From JAKPKF01 sp964536135 (lineage in GTDB: Bacteria; Patescibacteriota; Dojkabacteria; SC72), in assembly GCA_964536135.1 (NCBI GenBank), contig CAZHVM010000009.1, forward strand, positions 1 to 48,032: DNA of 48,032 nucleotides, read 5' to 3'. Below, piece after piece: positions 7,316 through 15,218 of the stretch (positions within the stretch are counted from its first letter, which is position 1; the number at the start of each line of letters is the position of its first letter). A program made the position numbers and the translations under genes. The notes beneath the pieces were generated by a model. The model searched no databases. It worked only from the letters and a program-made list of their open reading frames with translations, and had not been told where the DNA came from.

Positions 7316-9147
7316 TGGCTAGTTTACATACCTTGTATTCTTCACAGGGCAAAACTCATAAAAAGGGCAGTACTAAAAAACGATTAGACAATATTTACCT
7401 CATGGGCATAGGGCTCACAGTATTTGCAGGTATCGTGTTTTTCCAGATATTCAGATGGCAGATTCTAGAGGCTGACAAATTTAAAAACTTAGCGAACGAA
7501 CAGTATAAAACCAATCAGATACAGGCAGCCCAAAGAGGGATAATCACAGCATCAGATGGAACTGTGCTTGCAGTAGATGAACCAACTTGGAATATATATG
7601 CGACACTTAGTACAGATCCAATAGAAAGATCTACATTCTTTGCAAATAAAGAAAAATTTGTTGCAGTAATTTCTACAATCTTAGGTGTCGAACGTTCAGA
7701 AATTGAATCAAAAATTACAGATACATTTGTTTATGCTCCTCTTAAAAAAAATGTCTCTACTGAAAAAAAGAAGGCTTTAGAAACAGCGAATATATTCGGA
7801 GATGGAACAGAGGGTTTTGGATTGTATTTCGAAAGTGAAGAAAGAAGAATCTACCCGAATGGAGAATTAGCTGCACATGTACTTGGATTCATTGGACAAA
7901 ATGAAGAAGGTACGCAAATAGGACAGTATGGACTTCAGGGATATTATTTCGGAGATATAACTGGAAGAGAGGGATATTCATACGAAGAGAAAGATTCAAC
8001 TGGCAACGTCATTTTAACTTCTGAGTATGAGCCTATACTCCCAAGGGAGGGCAAGGATTTCAAGCTCACCATAGTTCCAAATATACAAAGTAAAGTAGAA
8101 AAAAAACTTGAGGAAGGAGTTAAGAAAACAAGATCAAAAAGTGGTTCAGTAATACTTATGAATCCCAAGACCGGAGCAATAATAGCAATGGCAAACTATC
8201 CCTCATACAATCCAAACGAATATTGGAGAGCATCCGAACCATGGATATTAAAAAACAGAACAATTTCTGACGTGTATGAATACGGTTCTGTTCAGAAACC
8301 AATTACCATAGCAATAGCACTAGAAAGTGGCGCAATTGAAAAAGATTTTAAATGTACAGACAAAACGGGTTCCCTAGATCTCTACAAAGCAACAAGTTAT
8401 TCCGACCTAAAGGGTAGATTTATATATACCTGGGATAAAAGAGCAGATGGGACACTAGATATTTCTGGAATACTCCGTGATTCAAACAATCCATGTACTG
8501 CACAAATAGCGCTTAAAACAAATTTCGCAGATTTTTACTCTAAACTTAAAGATTTTGGTATAGGACAATTCATTGGGGTAGGGCTACAGGAAGAAACTAC
8601 GAGTTATCTTAGACCTTATGAACAGTGGACAAAACTTGACTTAATAACAGCATCCTTCGGTCAGGGTATCTCCGCAACTTCACTTCAGGTAATATCTGCA
8701 CTTAGTACACTTGCCAATGATGGAAAACGAATGAGACCATATATAATTTCAGAAATCACAGATAATAAAGAAACTATTGTCATTGAACCAAAGATCATCT
8801 CAGAACCTGTTTCTAAAGATATAGCAAATTTTGTAACTAAAGCACTACAAGAGGCAGTACAGGAAGGCTTACTTGGAGGTTTAGTGTCCTCAGATTTAAA
8901 GAAATATGATATAGCCGCAAAAACAGGAACAGCACAAATTGCTAAATCCGATTCGGTCGGATATTCCAAATACATTACCAATGCAACAACAGTAGGATAC
9001 GCACCGGCAGATTCTCCCAAATTAATACTTCTTGTTAAGTTAGAAGAACCCGAAATTAGTGAGTTTGCTACATATACTTCTAACTTAGTCTGGAGAGATA
9101 TTTTCCTTGCAATCGTTAATGATATGGAAATACAGAAAAAGAAGTGA
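7315..9147 (+). CDS. ftsI: FtsI-type class B penicillin-binding protein
   Basis: A 610-residue septal transpeptidase that crosslinks peptidoglycan at division. After a short cytosolic segment there is one membrane helix (about 28-45), then the dimerisation or pedestal domain (RGIITASDGTVLA), and the transpeptidase domain. The three active-site motifs are S-V-Q-K near residue 325 (YGSVQKPIT), S-N-N near 390 and KTG near 538 (AAKTGTAQIA). The usual GSTFK box is changed to GSVQK but keeps Ser and Lys. Position after ftsL and before mraY supports FtsI. Confidence 0.93.
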   Translation: MASLHTLYSSQGKTHKKGSTKKRLDNIYLMGIGLTVFAGIVFFQIFRWQILEADKFKNLANEQYKTNQIQAAQRGIITASDGTVLAVDEPTWNIYATLSTDPIERSTFFANKEKFVAVISTILGVERSEIESKITDTFVYAPLKKNVSTEKKKALETANIFGDGTEGFGLYFESEERRIYPNGELAAHVLGFIGQNEEGTQIGQYGLQGYYFGDITGREGYSYEEKDSTGNVILTSEYEPILPREGKDFKLTIVPNIQSKVEKKLEEGVKKTRSKSGSVILMNPKTGAIIAMANYPSYNPNEYWRASEPWILKNRTISDVYEYGSVQKPITIAIALESGAIEKDFKCTDKTGSLDLYKATSYSDLKGRFIYTWDKRADGTLDISGILRDSNNPCTAQIALKTNFADFYSKLKDFGIGQFIGVGLQEETTSYLRPYEQWTKLDLITASFGQGISATSLQVISALSTLANDGKRMRPYIISEITDNKETIVIEPKIISEPVSKDIANFVTKALQEAVQEGLLGGLVSSDLKKYDIAAKTGTAQIAKSDSVGYSKYITNATTVGYAPADSPKLILLVKLEEPEISEFATYTSNLVWRDIFLAIVNDMEIQKKK

Positions 9148-9170
9148 CATAATATACCAATTAATTAACA

Positions 9171-10208
9171 ATGCAAAATATGATAGATGTACTAAAAGAA
9201 GGTTTGAACGCACTGTTCATTTCCGTTATAGCCTCACTTATATTTGCTCCCATCATGATTACCATTCTGTATAAATTTAATCAGGTCAGTGGTATTAAAA
9301 AATCCAAGATTGGAGGAGGAGATGGTGATAACACACTCTTCATGAGAATTATGAATGTAACTAAAACGAATGGAACTCCAAATATGGGTGGCATTCTAAT
9401 ATGGATACTCGTACCAATTCTTTGTTATTTCTTGGTTCCACTTACCCCAGTAGTTAAAATTTTTCTTTTGGGTTTCTTCCTTTACGGCCTTTGGGGATTC
9501 ATAGATGTTGTAATCTTTACAAATGGTTTTAAAAATAATGCAAAAATGAGGGCTTTCCAAGAAACATTCGAATGGAGATTAGGAAAACTTGCTTTTGCAA
9601 CAGTAATGAACATTATCATTATGTTTCTTTTCTTTAGAACAGGTGCTTTTGAAACTATCTCCTTTTTAAATGTTGCAAGCATAACTGTGACACCCTTGGT
9701 GGTCATACTCGCTGGGGGACTTTGTCAGTTAGCAATTTACTCAGCAGAGCTTACAGATGGATTGGATGGATTAATGATTGGAATATTTTCAATTATCAAT
9801 ATGTCCATGATTACACTTCTTGTTGTACAAGGTAAAAACGAATTCATACCAGTACTTCTAATTCTTCTTGGCGTTCAACTCATAGATCTTTACTTCAATA
9901 TCCCTCCTGCAAGATTCTGGAATGGCGGACCAGGTGCAATGCCTCTTGGATTTACTATGTTCTTTGTAGCCTTAGTAACAGACAATCTTCTACCATATCT
10001 TGCCATGTCCTCAATAACATGGGGGATAATGGCTTCAAGCGCAATACAAATAATTAGTATGCGCTTCTTTAAAAGAAGAGTCTTTAGAATAGCTCCAATA
10101 CATCATCACTTCCAAGCAAAGGGATGGCCACAATACAAAGTAACCATGAGATTCTGGCTTTTTACAGCAATCACAGGAATAATTGGAATATACTTAGGAA
10201 TTCTTTAA
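9171..10208 (+). CDS. mraY: MraY-like phospho-MurNAc-pentapeptide transferase with altered active site
   Basis: A 345-residue, about ten-helix protein of the MraY/WecA family that should move phospho-MurNAc-pentapeptide from UDP to undecaprenyl phosphate, forming lipid I. Family marks are MGGILIWIL, LTDGLDGLM (D196, D199) and PIHHHFQAKGWPQ (H311-H313). Two usually invariant sites are different: the paired aspartates of GFIDD read GFIDV (D112 kept, next residue V113), and the FMGDxGS box reads FWNGGPGAM, so its aspartate is glycine (G253). The asparagine before LTDG is glutamate. Synteny and the HHH box support MraY, but catalysis may differ. The TAA stop interlocks with the opposite gene (TTAA, 10205-10208). 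Confidence 0.85.
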   Translation: MQNMIDVLKEGLNALFISVIASLIFAPIMITILYKFNQVSGIKKSKIGGGDGDNTLFMRIMNVTKTNGTPNMGGILIWILVPILCYFLVPLTPVVKIFLLGFFLYGLWGFIDVVIFTNGFKNNAKMRAFQETFEWRLGKLAFATVMNIIIMFLFFRTGAFETISFLNVASITVTPLVVILAGGLCQLAIYSAELTDGLDGLMIGIFSIINMSMITLLVVQGKNEFIPVLLILLGVQLIDLYFNIPPARFWNGGPGAMPLGFTMFFVALVTDNLLPYLAMSSITWGIMASSAIQIISMRFFKRRVFRIAPIHHHFQAKGWPQYKVTMRFWLFTAITGIIGIYLGIL

Positions 10209-10915
10209 TCACACTCAACAGTTCCAAAATTACATGAGCAGGCTTTTCCTTCTTTGGATTGGAGTACATCACCATTTCCATAAAGATTCTGTTCGTAAAC
10301 ACATACACCTAAATCAAATATCTGACCGAGATCGTTCTGGAAATGTAATTTAAAATCATCCGTTAAATACAAATCTTCTTTCTCAAGAACAAATTTGCCA
10401 TCAATCTTACATGTCTTATTGTAAAAAGAAGAATCTCTGTTTGTTAATACAGTCAGCGTTAAATCGTTATCCAGATACTTGTAAAAACCAACTTGCACAG
10501 GAGACTCTTGTTCTTGCCCACACATTGCTTCTCTCTCAATCACAACTGAAAGAACACCAGTGGTATATCCGACGTCCACAGCCTGGATATTGTCAGTATC
10601 AAGCTCTTCTTTGTCCAAGTAATTTAAGAAGCTACTGAAATATTTTAAGCCAGTAGAGGAGTAATTTTCCAAAGAGATTAATGTTATGTCACTGTTACAC
10701 TGCACACTTCCATCCTTAGAGCAGTAACAATCTGCTCGACCATTATAATTAGGAATTAGCTGCCCAGATAAATATATATCTTCATCGTAGGCACAAGTCC
10801 CAAAACCCAAGCTCTTCCTCATAGATATTGACAGTGCAATAACAGAAGACACAACTAAAAAAATGGTGATAACCACCAACCAGTTCTTTTGTTTTAACTT
10901 TCCCATAACGGACAT
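10205..10915 (-). CDS. Membrane-anchored cysteine-rich exported protein with two repeated modules
   Basis: A 236-residue protein of unknown function. An N-terminal signal anchor (about residues 13-31) is followed by an extracytoplasmic part. A cysteine module occurs twice: near residues 40-73 (C-AYDEDIYLSGQ ... C-Y-C ... C) and again at the C-terminus, about 203-235 (C-VYEQNLYGNGD ... C-S-C ... C). Each has the order C, CxC, C and a similar YxxxLYxxG beginning. Two more cysteines lie between. Disulfide-bonded small domains are likely. The start may be the second Met (10906), since TAAAAT lies 9 nt before it. Confidence 0.6.
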   Translation of the reverse strand: MSVMGKLKQKNWLVVITIFLVVSSVIALSISMRKSLGFGTCAYDEDIYLSGQLIPNYNGRADCYCSKDGSVQCNSDITLISLENYSSTGLKYFSSFLNYLDKEELDTDNIQAVDVGYTTGVLSVVIEREAMCGQEQESPVQVGFYKYLDNDLTLTVLTNRDSSFYNKTCKIDGKFVLEKEDLYLTDDFKLHFQNDLGQIFDLGVCVYEQNLYGNGDVLQSKEGKACSCNFGTVECD

Positions 10916-10984
10916 ATTTTACCATATTACAAGCTTCAAATTACAATCTGTGTATCTTGTAGTAAATAGCGATAAAATATATGT

Positions 10985-10990
10985 TAAAAT
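10985..10990 (+). promoter_or_regulatory. -10 box giving a leaderless tatD mRNA
   Basis: TAAAAT ends exactly 6 nt before the tatD ATG, so the expected transcription start is the A of the start codon. There is no Shine-Dalgarno. No good -35 at 17 bp is visible. Confidence 0.45.
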
Positions 10991-10996
10991 CCAATT

Positions 10997-11875
10997 ATGC
11001 ATGATTCACACATACATTTGAACCTTTCACCTCTTCAAGAGAACATTGAGCAAGTAATTGACGACTTTTATCGACAGAATGGTAAACATATTCTAACCCA
11101 AAGTACTGACCTTTTGGATTACAAAGAGAATTTGGATATATCCAAAAGATATCCAGATATTGTTCAACTCGCACTTGGATTACATCCTACAGTTTTCGAA
11201 GAGTATACAGTTCAAAAAAATATATTTAAGGATATACAGAAGAAGTCCTTAAGGATGATTGTGGAGTTTGAAGAAATATTTGAAAAGAATATTAAAGATA
11301 TTTCTGCAGTAGGGGAAACAGGATTAGATTATCATCAGTTTAATAGCGATCAAACAGTAGATGAGAATATTAAAGAAGAACTTTGTGAAATACAGAAAAT
11401 TTCCTTTACCAAACATATACAATTAGCTCTAAAGCACAACTTACCAATGAGCATACATGCAAGAGATACGAATGGTTCCACCACATGTCTGGAAGATGTT
11501 CTAAGAATAATAGCCCAAGAAGGAAAAGGACAATTAAGCGGCAGTTTTCATAGCTATACAGGAGACATTAATTCACTAAAAGAGATTTTGGACATGGGAT
11601 TCTACATCGGGTTTAATGGAATCATTACATACAAAAGTGGAGAGAATGTTAGAGATATACTTCGAGCAGTTCCCCTTGAAAGAATTCTTTTTGAAACAGA
11701 TGGACCATTTTTACCACCTCAATCTGTAAGAAAAAATAAATCTTTAAAAGAGAAGTATGCCCAACCAAAAGATATTAAAGAAATAATACAAACAGCTTGT
11801 GAAGTTAAGAATGTAACATACGAAAAGATGGAAAATATAACGGATGAAAATTACGAAAGGCTATTTGTTCTCTAG
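10997..11875 (+). CDS. tatD: TatD-family metal-dependent deoxyribonuclease
   Basis: A 292-residue amidohydrolase-fold enzyme. Metal-binding motifs appear in order: DSHIHL at the start, GLHP near 56, AVGETGLDY with the catalytic glutamate, SIHARD, GSFHSYTGD, and FETDGPFLPP near the end. TatD enzymes are 3'-5' exonucleases and AP endonucleases linked to DNA repair and RNA turnover. It is about 30 residues longer than typical TatD, mostly by an insertion around 60-105. Its 3' end overlaps rsmI on the opposite strand by 15 nt. Confidence 0.88.
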   Translation: MHDSHIHLNLSPLQENIEQVIDDFYRQNGKHILTQSTDLLDYKENLDISKRYPDIVQLALGLHPTVFEEYTVQKNIFKDIQKKSLRMIVEFEEIFEKNIKDISAVGETGLDYHQFNSDQTVDENIKEELCEIQKISFTKHIQLALKHNLPMSIHARDTNGSTTCLEDVLRIIAQEGKGQLSGSFHSYTGDINSLKEILDMGFYIGFNGIITYKSGENVRDILRAVPLERILFETDGPFLPPQSVRKNKSLKEKYAQPKDIKEIIQTACEVKNVTYEKMENITDENYERLFVL

Positions 11876-12547
11876 AATAACTACATACTCTCCATGTGGA
11901 TTCTCTTTAAAATCATCTGTCTCTATTTCTTTTCTTACTTCAGAGATATCTCCATAGAAAAACATCTCCCGCATTTTAGATATGTCTTTAGCAATACCAA
12001 TTTTCTTCTCCCCAAAGACACTTTTTAACATATCTAACAACTTTATCAATCTGTTTGGAGATTCATAGAATATTAGGGAACCTTCGATACTTACATACTC
12101 TTCTAGCATTTTCTTTCTTCGTATATCAGATTTAGGAAGAAATCCTAAAAATGTAAATTTGTCTGTAACAAGACCACTGATAGAAAGGGCGGAAGTTAAT
12201 GCACTCGGTCCAGGAATTGAAACTACATCATACTTTCGTTCTCTCAGTTCTCTAATTAACTTAAAGCCTGGATCAGATATTAATGGTGTACCACAATCTG
12301 AGATAAGGGCTAAATCCAATCCCATATCTAATTTCTCAAGTATCTTTGTCAACATCTTTTCATGGTTTTGATCCCTGTAAGATATTAGCTGTGTATTAAT
12401 GCTATACCTATTAAATAGTTTGTACGATTCCCTTGTATCTTCTGCAAGTACAAATGTAACCTTTTTAAGAATATCTATAGCTCGAAATGTAATATCTTCT
12501 AGATTTCCAATAGGGGTAGCTACTACATACAGTTTTCCTTTATTCAT
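11861..12547 (-). CDS. rsmI: RsmI, 16S rRNA (cytidine1402-2'-O) methyltransferase
   Basis: A 228-residue tetrapyrrole-methylase-fold enzyme that 2'-O-methylates C1402 of 16S rRNA, the base whose N4 is methylated by RsmH in this window. Signatures are LYVVATPIGNLEDITFRA, VLAEDTRES, LISDCGTPLISDPG and IPGPSALTSALSISGL. The C-terminal extra domain of the longer E. coli protein is absent. It follows truB with an 8-nt overlap, so the two form an RNA-modification operon. Confidence 0.93.
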   Translation of the reverse strand: MNKGKLYVVATPIGNLEDITFRAIDILKKVTFVLAEDTRESYKLFNRYSINTQLISYRDQNHEKMLTKILEKLDMGLDLALISDCGTPLISDPGFKLIRELRERKYDVVSIPGPSALTSALSISGLVTDKFTFLGFLPKSDIRRKKMLEEYVSIEGSLIFYESPNRLIKLLDMLKSVFGEKKIGIAKDISKMREMFFYGDISEVRKEIETDDFKENPHGEYVVILENK

Positions 12548-13253
12548 TTGATATCATCTGATTTACTTTATCTAGGTCAATTATACTACTATCTATACCC
12601 TCTTTGATATCCTCAGAGGATATACTTTCTTCAACCTTAAACGGTCCTACATGAGTTCTTCGCAATTCAATTGCAGTTGCGTATGTACCAAGTTTAATTC
12701 CCAAGTCATTTACCAAGGTTCGGATATATGTCCCAGTAGAGCAAACGATTCTGAACTTTACCAATGGCCAACTGTAGTCAACGATTTCAAATTCGCTAAC
12801 GGAGATATCCTTTGGTGTTAATTCGAAATCTTTTCCTTCTCTTGCCAAATCATATGCTCTGACTCCTGAGACTTTCTTTGCAGAATATCTTGGTGGTAAT
12901 TGTGATATGTTACCAATGAAATTTTCTTTTACAATCTTTTCTATAGATTCTTTTTCCGATGGAGTAGGGTTATCTTTTTTTTTAAGTATTTCTCCAGTTC
13001 CATCTTGTGTGTCTGTCATATATCCAAACTCTGCAGTAACAAGATATTCTTTTTCAAATTCATGGATTTTGTTCATCAGCTTTGTAGCTTTGCCTAGAAG
13101 TATAGGTAGTACTCCTGTTGCAAATGGATCTAGTGTTCCTGCATGGCCAATTTTTTGTCCTCTTGGAAGAACTTTTTTTAATTTATTAATAACTGTGTAA
13201 GAGGTTACACCTTCCTGCTTGTCTATTACAAGAATTCCATCTATCATATACAT
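12540..13253 (-). CDS. truB: TruB, tRNA pseudouridine55 synthase
   Basis: A 237-residue pseudouridine synthase for U55 in the T loop of tRNAs. It opens with GILVIDKQEGVTSYTV, has the catalytic box GHAGTLDPFATGVLP with the nucleophilic aspartate near residue 42, then KEYLVTAEFGYMTDTQDGTG, LPPRYSAKKVSG and STGTYIRTLVNDLG. The C-terminal PUA domain of longer TruB proteins is missing or very short. It heads the truB-rsmI pair, divergent from a methyltransferase gene 32 bp away. Confidence 0.93.
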   Translation of the reverse strand: MYMIDGILVIDKQEGVTSYTVINKLKKVLPRGQKIGHAGTLDPFATGVLPILLGKATKLMNKIHEFEKEYLVTAEFGYMTDTQDGTGEILKKKDNPTPSEKESIEKIVKENFIGNISQLPPRYSAKKVSGVRAYDLAREGKDFELTPKDISVSEFEIVDYSWPLVKFRIVCSTGTYIRTLVNDLGIKLGTYATAIELRRTHVGPFKVEESISSEDIKEGIDSSIIDLDKVNQMISNE

Positions 13254-13285
13254 ATAATCTAACTTAGATATACAATAATATCACA

Positions 13286-13837
13286 ATGTTAAATGGTATT
13301 ACTTTGGGAATAATAATTGTAATTGTAATTTTTGTATTCCTCTTTATAATTTCCTTACTTACAAATCTTCTTCTGGCTCCAGTTATTAGAACACCTAAAA
13401 AAGTGATACAAGAGATACTGGAGATTATGAATCTTTCAAAGGAAGATACTTTTGTAGATTTTGGTTGTGGAGATGGTAGGTTGGTTTTAAGTGCGTATGA
13501 GCAAGCTAAGTGTAAATGTATAGGTTATGATATTTCCCCAATTATGTTAATGCTTGCTAAGACTGCAAGGGTAATTAGGTTTCCTCTTTCAAAGGATATT
13601 GTTTTTGATGCACAGGATATATTTCAGGTAGATATATCTAAGGTTACAAAGATATATTGTTTTCTAGATGAAAAGAGTATGAGTATTTTAAACGAAAAGC
13701 TAAGTAATTTTGTAAGGGGTGGGGGAGAGGTATATAGCTATAAATACAGTTTAAAGAACTTTAAGAATGAAAGCAGAGTGACACTAAGTAATGGTAATAC
13801 ATTGTATATGTATAGGGACGTGCATAGGGATCACTAA
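13286..13837 (+). CDS. Membrane-anchored class I SAM-dependent methyltransferase
   Basis: A 183-residue protein with an N-terminal membrane helix (about 6-30) and a Rossmann methyltransferase domain. The SAM loop is VDFGCGDGRLV near 61-71, followed by GYDISPIMLMLAK. No substrate motif such as NPPY is seen. Similar small anchored methyltransferases are common in CPR genomes, but their substrates are unknown. TACAAT ends 9 nt before the ATG, with no Shine-Dalgarno. Its stop codon lies inside the left arm end of an inverted repeat. Confidence 0.7.
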   Translation: MLNGITLGIIIVIVIFVFLFIISLLTNLLLAPVIRTPKKVIQEILEIMNLSKEDTFVDFGCGDGRLVLSAYEQAKCKCIGYDISPIMLMLAKTARVIRFPLSKDIVFDAQDIFQVDISKVTKIYCFLDEKSMSILNEKLSNFVRGGGEVYSYKYSLKNFKNESRVTLSNGNTLYMYRDVHRDH

Positions 13838-13865
13838 TATATATTTCAATAAAAGTGATCCCTAT
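13824..13865. terminator. 12-bp perfect inverted repeat between convergent genes
   Basis: ATAGGGATCACT (13824-13835) and AGTGATCCCTAT (13854-13865) are perfect complements with an 18-nt A/T-rich loop. The stop of the methyltransferase gene (TAA, 13835-13837) begins at its arm. No long T run follows on either strand, so it is a weak or bidirectional terminator at best. It is the only convergent junction in the window with a gap and a hairpin. Confidence 0.5.
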
Positions 13866-13871
13866 TTGGAT

Positions 13872-14204
13872 CTAGATTCTGAAGAAAGCATAGTAGAGCC
13901 ATCCACCAAGTATAAGTAAACTTATAAAAAGTGGGAAGTAATGCTTTACTAAAGTTCGGTTTTTCTCCGATATTGTATAAAACAGCTCCGCGAGGAAAAG
14001 TATAGAATATGCAATCGTTGCAAGAGTTTTATACTCAATCATCGAGATTGGCCAAGAGATCGCCAAAATAGAAGCCCAAATCATGAAGGCTAAAAAATAC
14101 AAGACGTATTTTATAGTCGTCAATTTTCTGATCTGATTTTTGTTGCAGAACTTCTCTAGGACCGCTCCTGGTACAAGGAAAAACAGAAAAAACTGAGGGA
14201 ACAT
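13872..14204 (-). CDS. Small polytopic membrane protein, unknown (110 residues)
   Basis: I do not recognise it. Starting at the ATG at 14204 it has 110 residues and about four hydrophobic segments (FFLFFLVPGAVL, YVLYFLAFMIWASILAIS, TLATIAYSILFLAELF, YFPLFISLLILGGWLYY). An upstream in-frame ATG exists at 14216, but GGAGG lies 5 nt before 14204, so the later start is preferred. The ATG follows the TAA of the upstream gene by 1 nt. It is the last of three small membrane-protein genes with good ribosome-binding sites. Confidence 0.6.
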   Translation of the reverse strand: MFPQFFLFFLVPGAVLEKFCNKNQIRKLTTIKYVLYFLAFMIWASILAISWPISMIEYKTLATIAYSILFLAELFYTISEKNRTLVKHYFPLFISLLILGGWLYYAFFRI

Positions 14205-14205
14205 G

Positions 14206-14634
14206 TTATCCTCCATTCAGAAAGATTGCTGGCCAAAATGCTGTCATTCTCCACAGAAAGAAGAAAAGAGGCACAAAGGCCAAGATTAAAGAAAGTATAT
14301 CCCAGAAAGATTTCTTTGATTTAACAAAGAATTCTATCGTTTCAAGATTGAGAATCATGATTCCAAAGAGAATCATAAAAATAATCTCTTCACGATAGTA
14401 TGGTCTTTTTGAGAACCAGACCACCAAAGTATCTACAAAGATAACTGTATAAAAAAACAGTTCTCCGAGAGATAAGCCGATGTTTCTGGCTGGTTTTCTT
14501 TGGCTTGAAATAATTCCTGCTTCAGACTCAGACGAAGAATCAATTTTTTTCATCTTTTTCATCTGATAGAAATTTATTCCCCATCCAATAGCTAGAAAAC
14601 CTAAGAACCACAGAAATTGTCCAAGATTGAACAT
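14206..14634 (-). CDS. Small polytopic membrane protein, unknown (142 residues)
   Basis: An unrecognised 142-residue protein with about four membrane helices (start-20, about 59-74, about 85-99, about 113-136) and a polar, serine- and lysine-rich loop at 25-50 (MKKMKKIDSSSESE). The ATG is preceded by AAAGGAGAAGGAAAG, a strong Shine-Dalgarno that is unusual for this window. The leader block TAGAAAAGGAGAAG recurs upstream of the 72-residue gene at 14905-15123. Its stop TAA is 1 nt before the next ATG. Confidence 0.6.
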   Translation of the reverse strand: MFNLGQFLWFLGFLAIGWGINFYQMKKMKKIDSSSESEAGIISSQRKPARNIGLSLGELFFYTVIFVDTLVVWFSKRPYYREEIIFMILFGIMILNLETIEFFVKSKKSFWDILSLILAFVPLFFFLWRMTAFWPAIFLNGG

Positions 14635-14670
14635 CTTTCCTTCTCCTTTTCTATTTTCTTTATGAATTTT

Positions 14671-14735
14671 TATTTTGTACTACCAAATATACCCTCCAGC
14701 TATGTATGAAAAACATATTTGGTAGACAAAATAAT
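14671..14735. repeat. Long imperfect inverted repeat, about 20-bp arms
   Basis: The left arm TATTTTGT-A-CTACCAAATAT (14671-14690) and right arm ATATTTGGTAGACAAAATA (14715-14733) pair along their whole length with one bulged A; the inner 11 bp are perfect. The loop is 24 nt. It lies upstream of the 142-residue membrane gene in a 270-bp gene-free stretch (14635-14904) that also holds an 8-bp repeat (14774-14781/14793-14800). It could be a terminator without T tail, an operator or the footprint of a small mobile element. Confidence 0.55.
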
Positions 14736-14854
14736 TACATTAGAAAATATCTAGATCCTTTTTAAAGAGCAGTATCTATATGAATTAAATCAATATAGAT
14801 TTATATACATTATACTATAGGGCTATCAAAATCTCAACCAATGAAAATTCCTAG

Positions 14855-14898
14855 AAAGTGGGTCATACAAAAGCATGAAGGCATATATAACCCACTTT
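14855..14898 (-). terminator. Hairpin downstream of the 72-residue membrane gene
   Basis: AAAGTGGGT (14855-14863) and ACCCACTTT (14890-14898) form a 9-bp stem with a 26-nt loop, 6 nt after the stop of the minus-strand gene. On that strand it is followed by CTAGGAATTTTC, so a short T run comes a few bases later. A Rho-independent terminator is plausible but not textbook. Confidence 0.45.
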
Positions 14899-14904
14899 AA
14901 AAAC

Positions 14905-15123
14905 CTAGAAATTACCCAAGGAGTTATTAACAAGAAAGAAAATATAAATCCCAAACCCAAGGATAAAAAATTTTGCGATGATGAAAAACACCTCCGTTTT
15001 CCGAAGATTCATCATCTTCTGATATGATAATTGTCTAAGGCTCTCCAACAGCCATGCGACCCAAACAATAACCAATATTCCACCAATGATTAGTGACAAC
15101 AAAAAAACAAAAGGGCTTTCCAT
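14905..15123 (-). CDS. Small two-helix membrane protein, unknown (72 residues)
   Basis: Not recognised. From the ATG at 15123 it has 72 residues, with a helix at about 5-28 (VFLLSLIIGGILVIVWVAWL), a basic loop (YQKMMNLRKTE) and a second helix at about 46-65. A longer reading starts at 15156, but AAAGGAGA lies 7 nt before 15123 and the -10 box is placed so that only the later start has a leader. This is one of three neighbouring genes with true Shine-Dalgarno sites. Confidence 0.55.
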   Translation of the reverse strand: MESPFVFLLSLIIGGILVIVWVAWLLESLRQLSYQKMMNLRKTEVFFIIAKFFILGFGIYIFFLVNNSLGNF

Positions 15124-15159
15124 TATCTTCTCCTTTTCTAGATTTTTATAGAACACGAA

Positions 15160-15165
15160 ATTATA
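15160..15165 (-). promoter_or_regulatory. -10 box of the small membrane-protein gene
   Basis: TATAAT on the minus strand (15165-15160) predicts a start near 15153 and a 30-nt leader that contains AAAGGAGA before the ATG at 15123. This contrasts with the leaderless-type spacing at most genes around it. Confidence 0.5.
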
Positions 15166-15206
15166 CTATAAGCCCCCTTTACTCACAACACCAATACTAA
15201 ACAAGG

Positions 15207-15212
15207 TATAAT
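15207..15212 (+). promoter_or_regulatory. -10 box giving a leaderless rarA mRNA
   Basis: A consensus TATAAT (15207-15212) is followed by exactly 6 nt and then the rarA ATG, so the predicted first transcribed base is the A of the start codon. No Shine-Dalgarno is possible. Confidence 0.55.
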
Positions 15213-15218
15213 ATCCAT

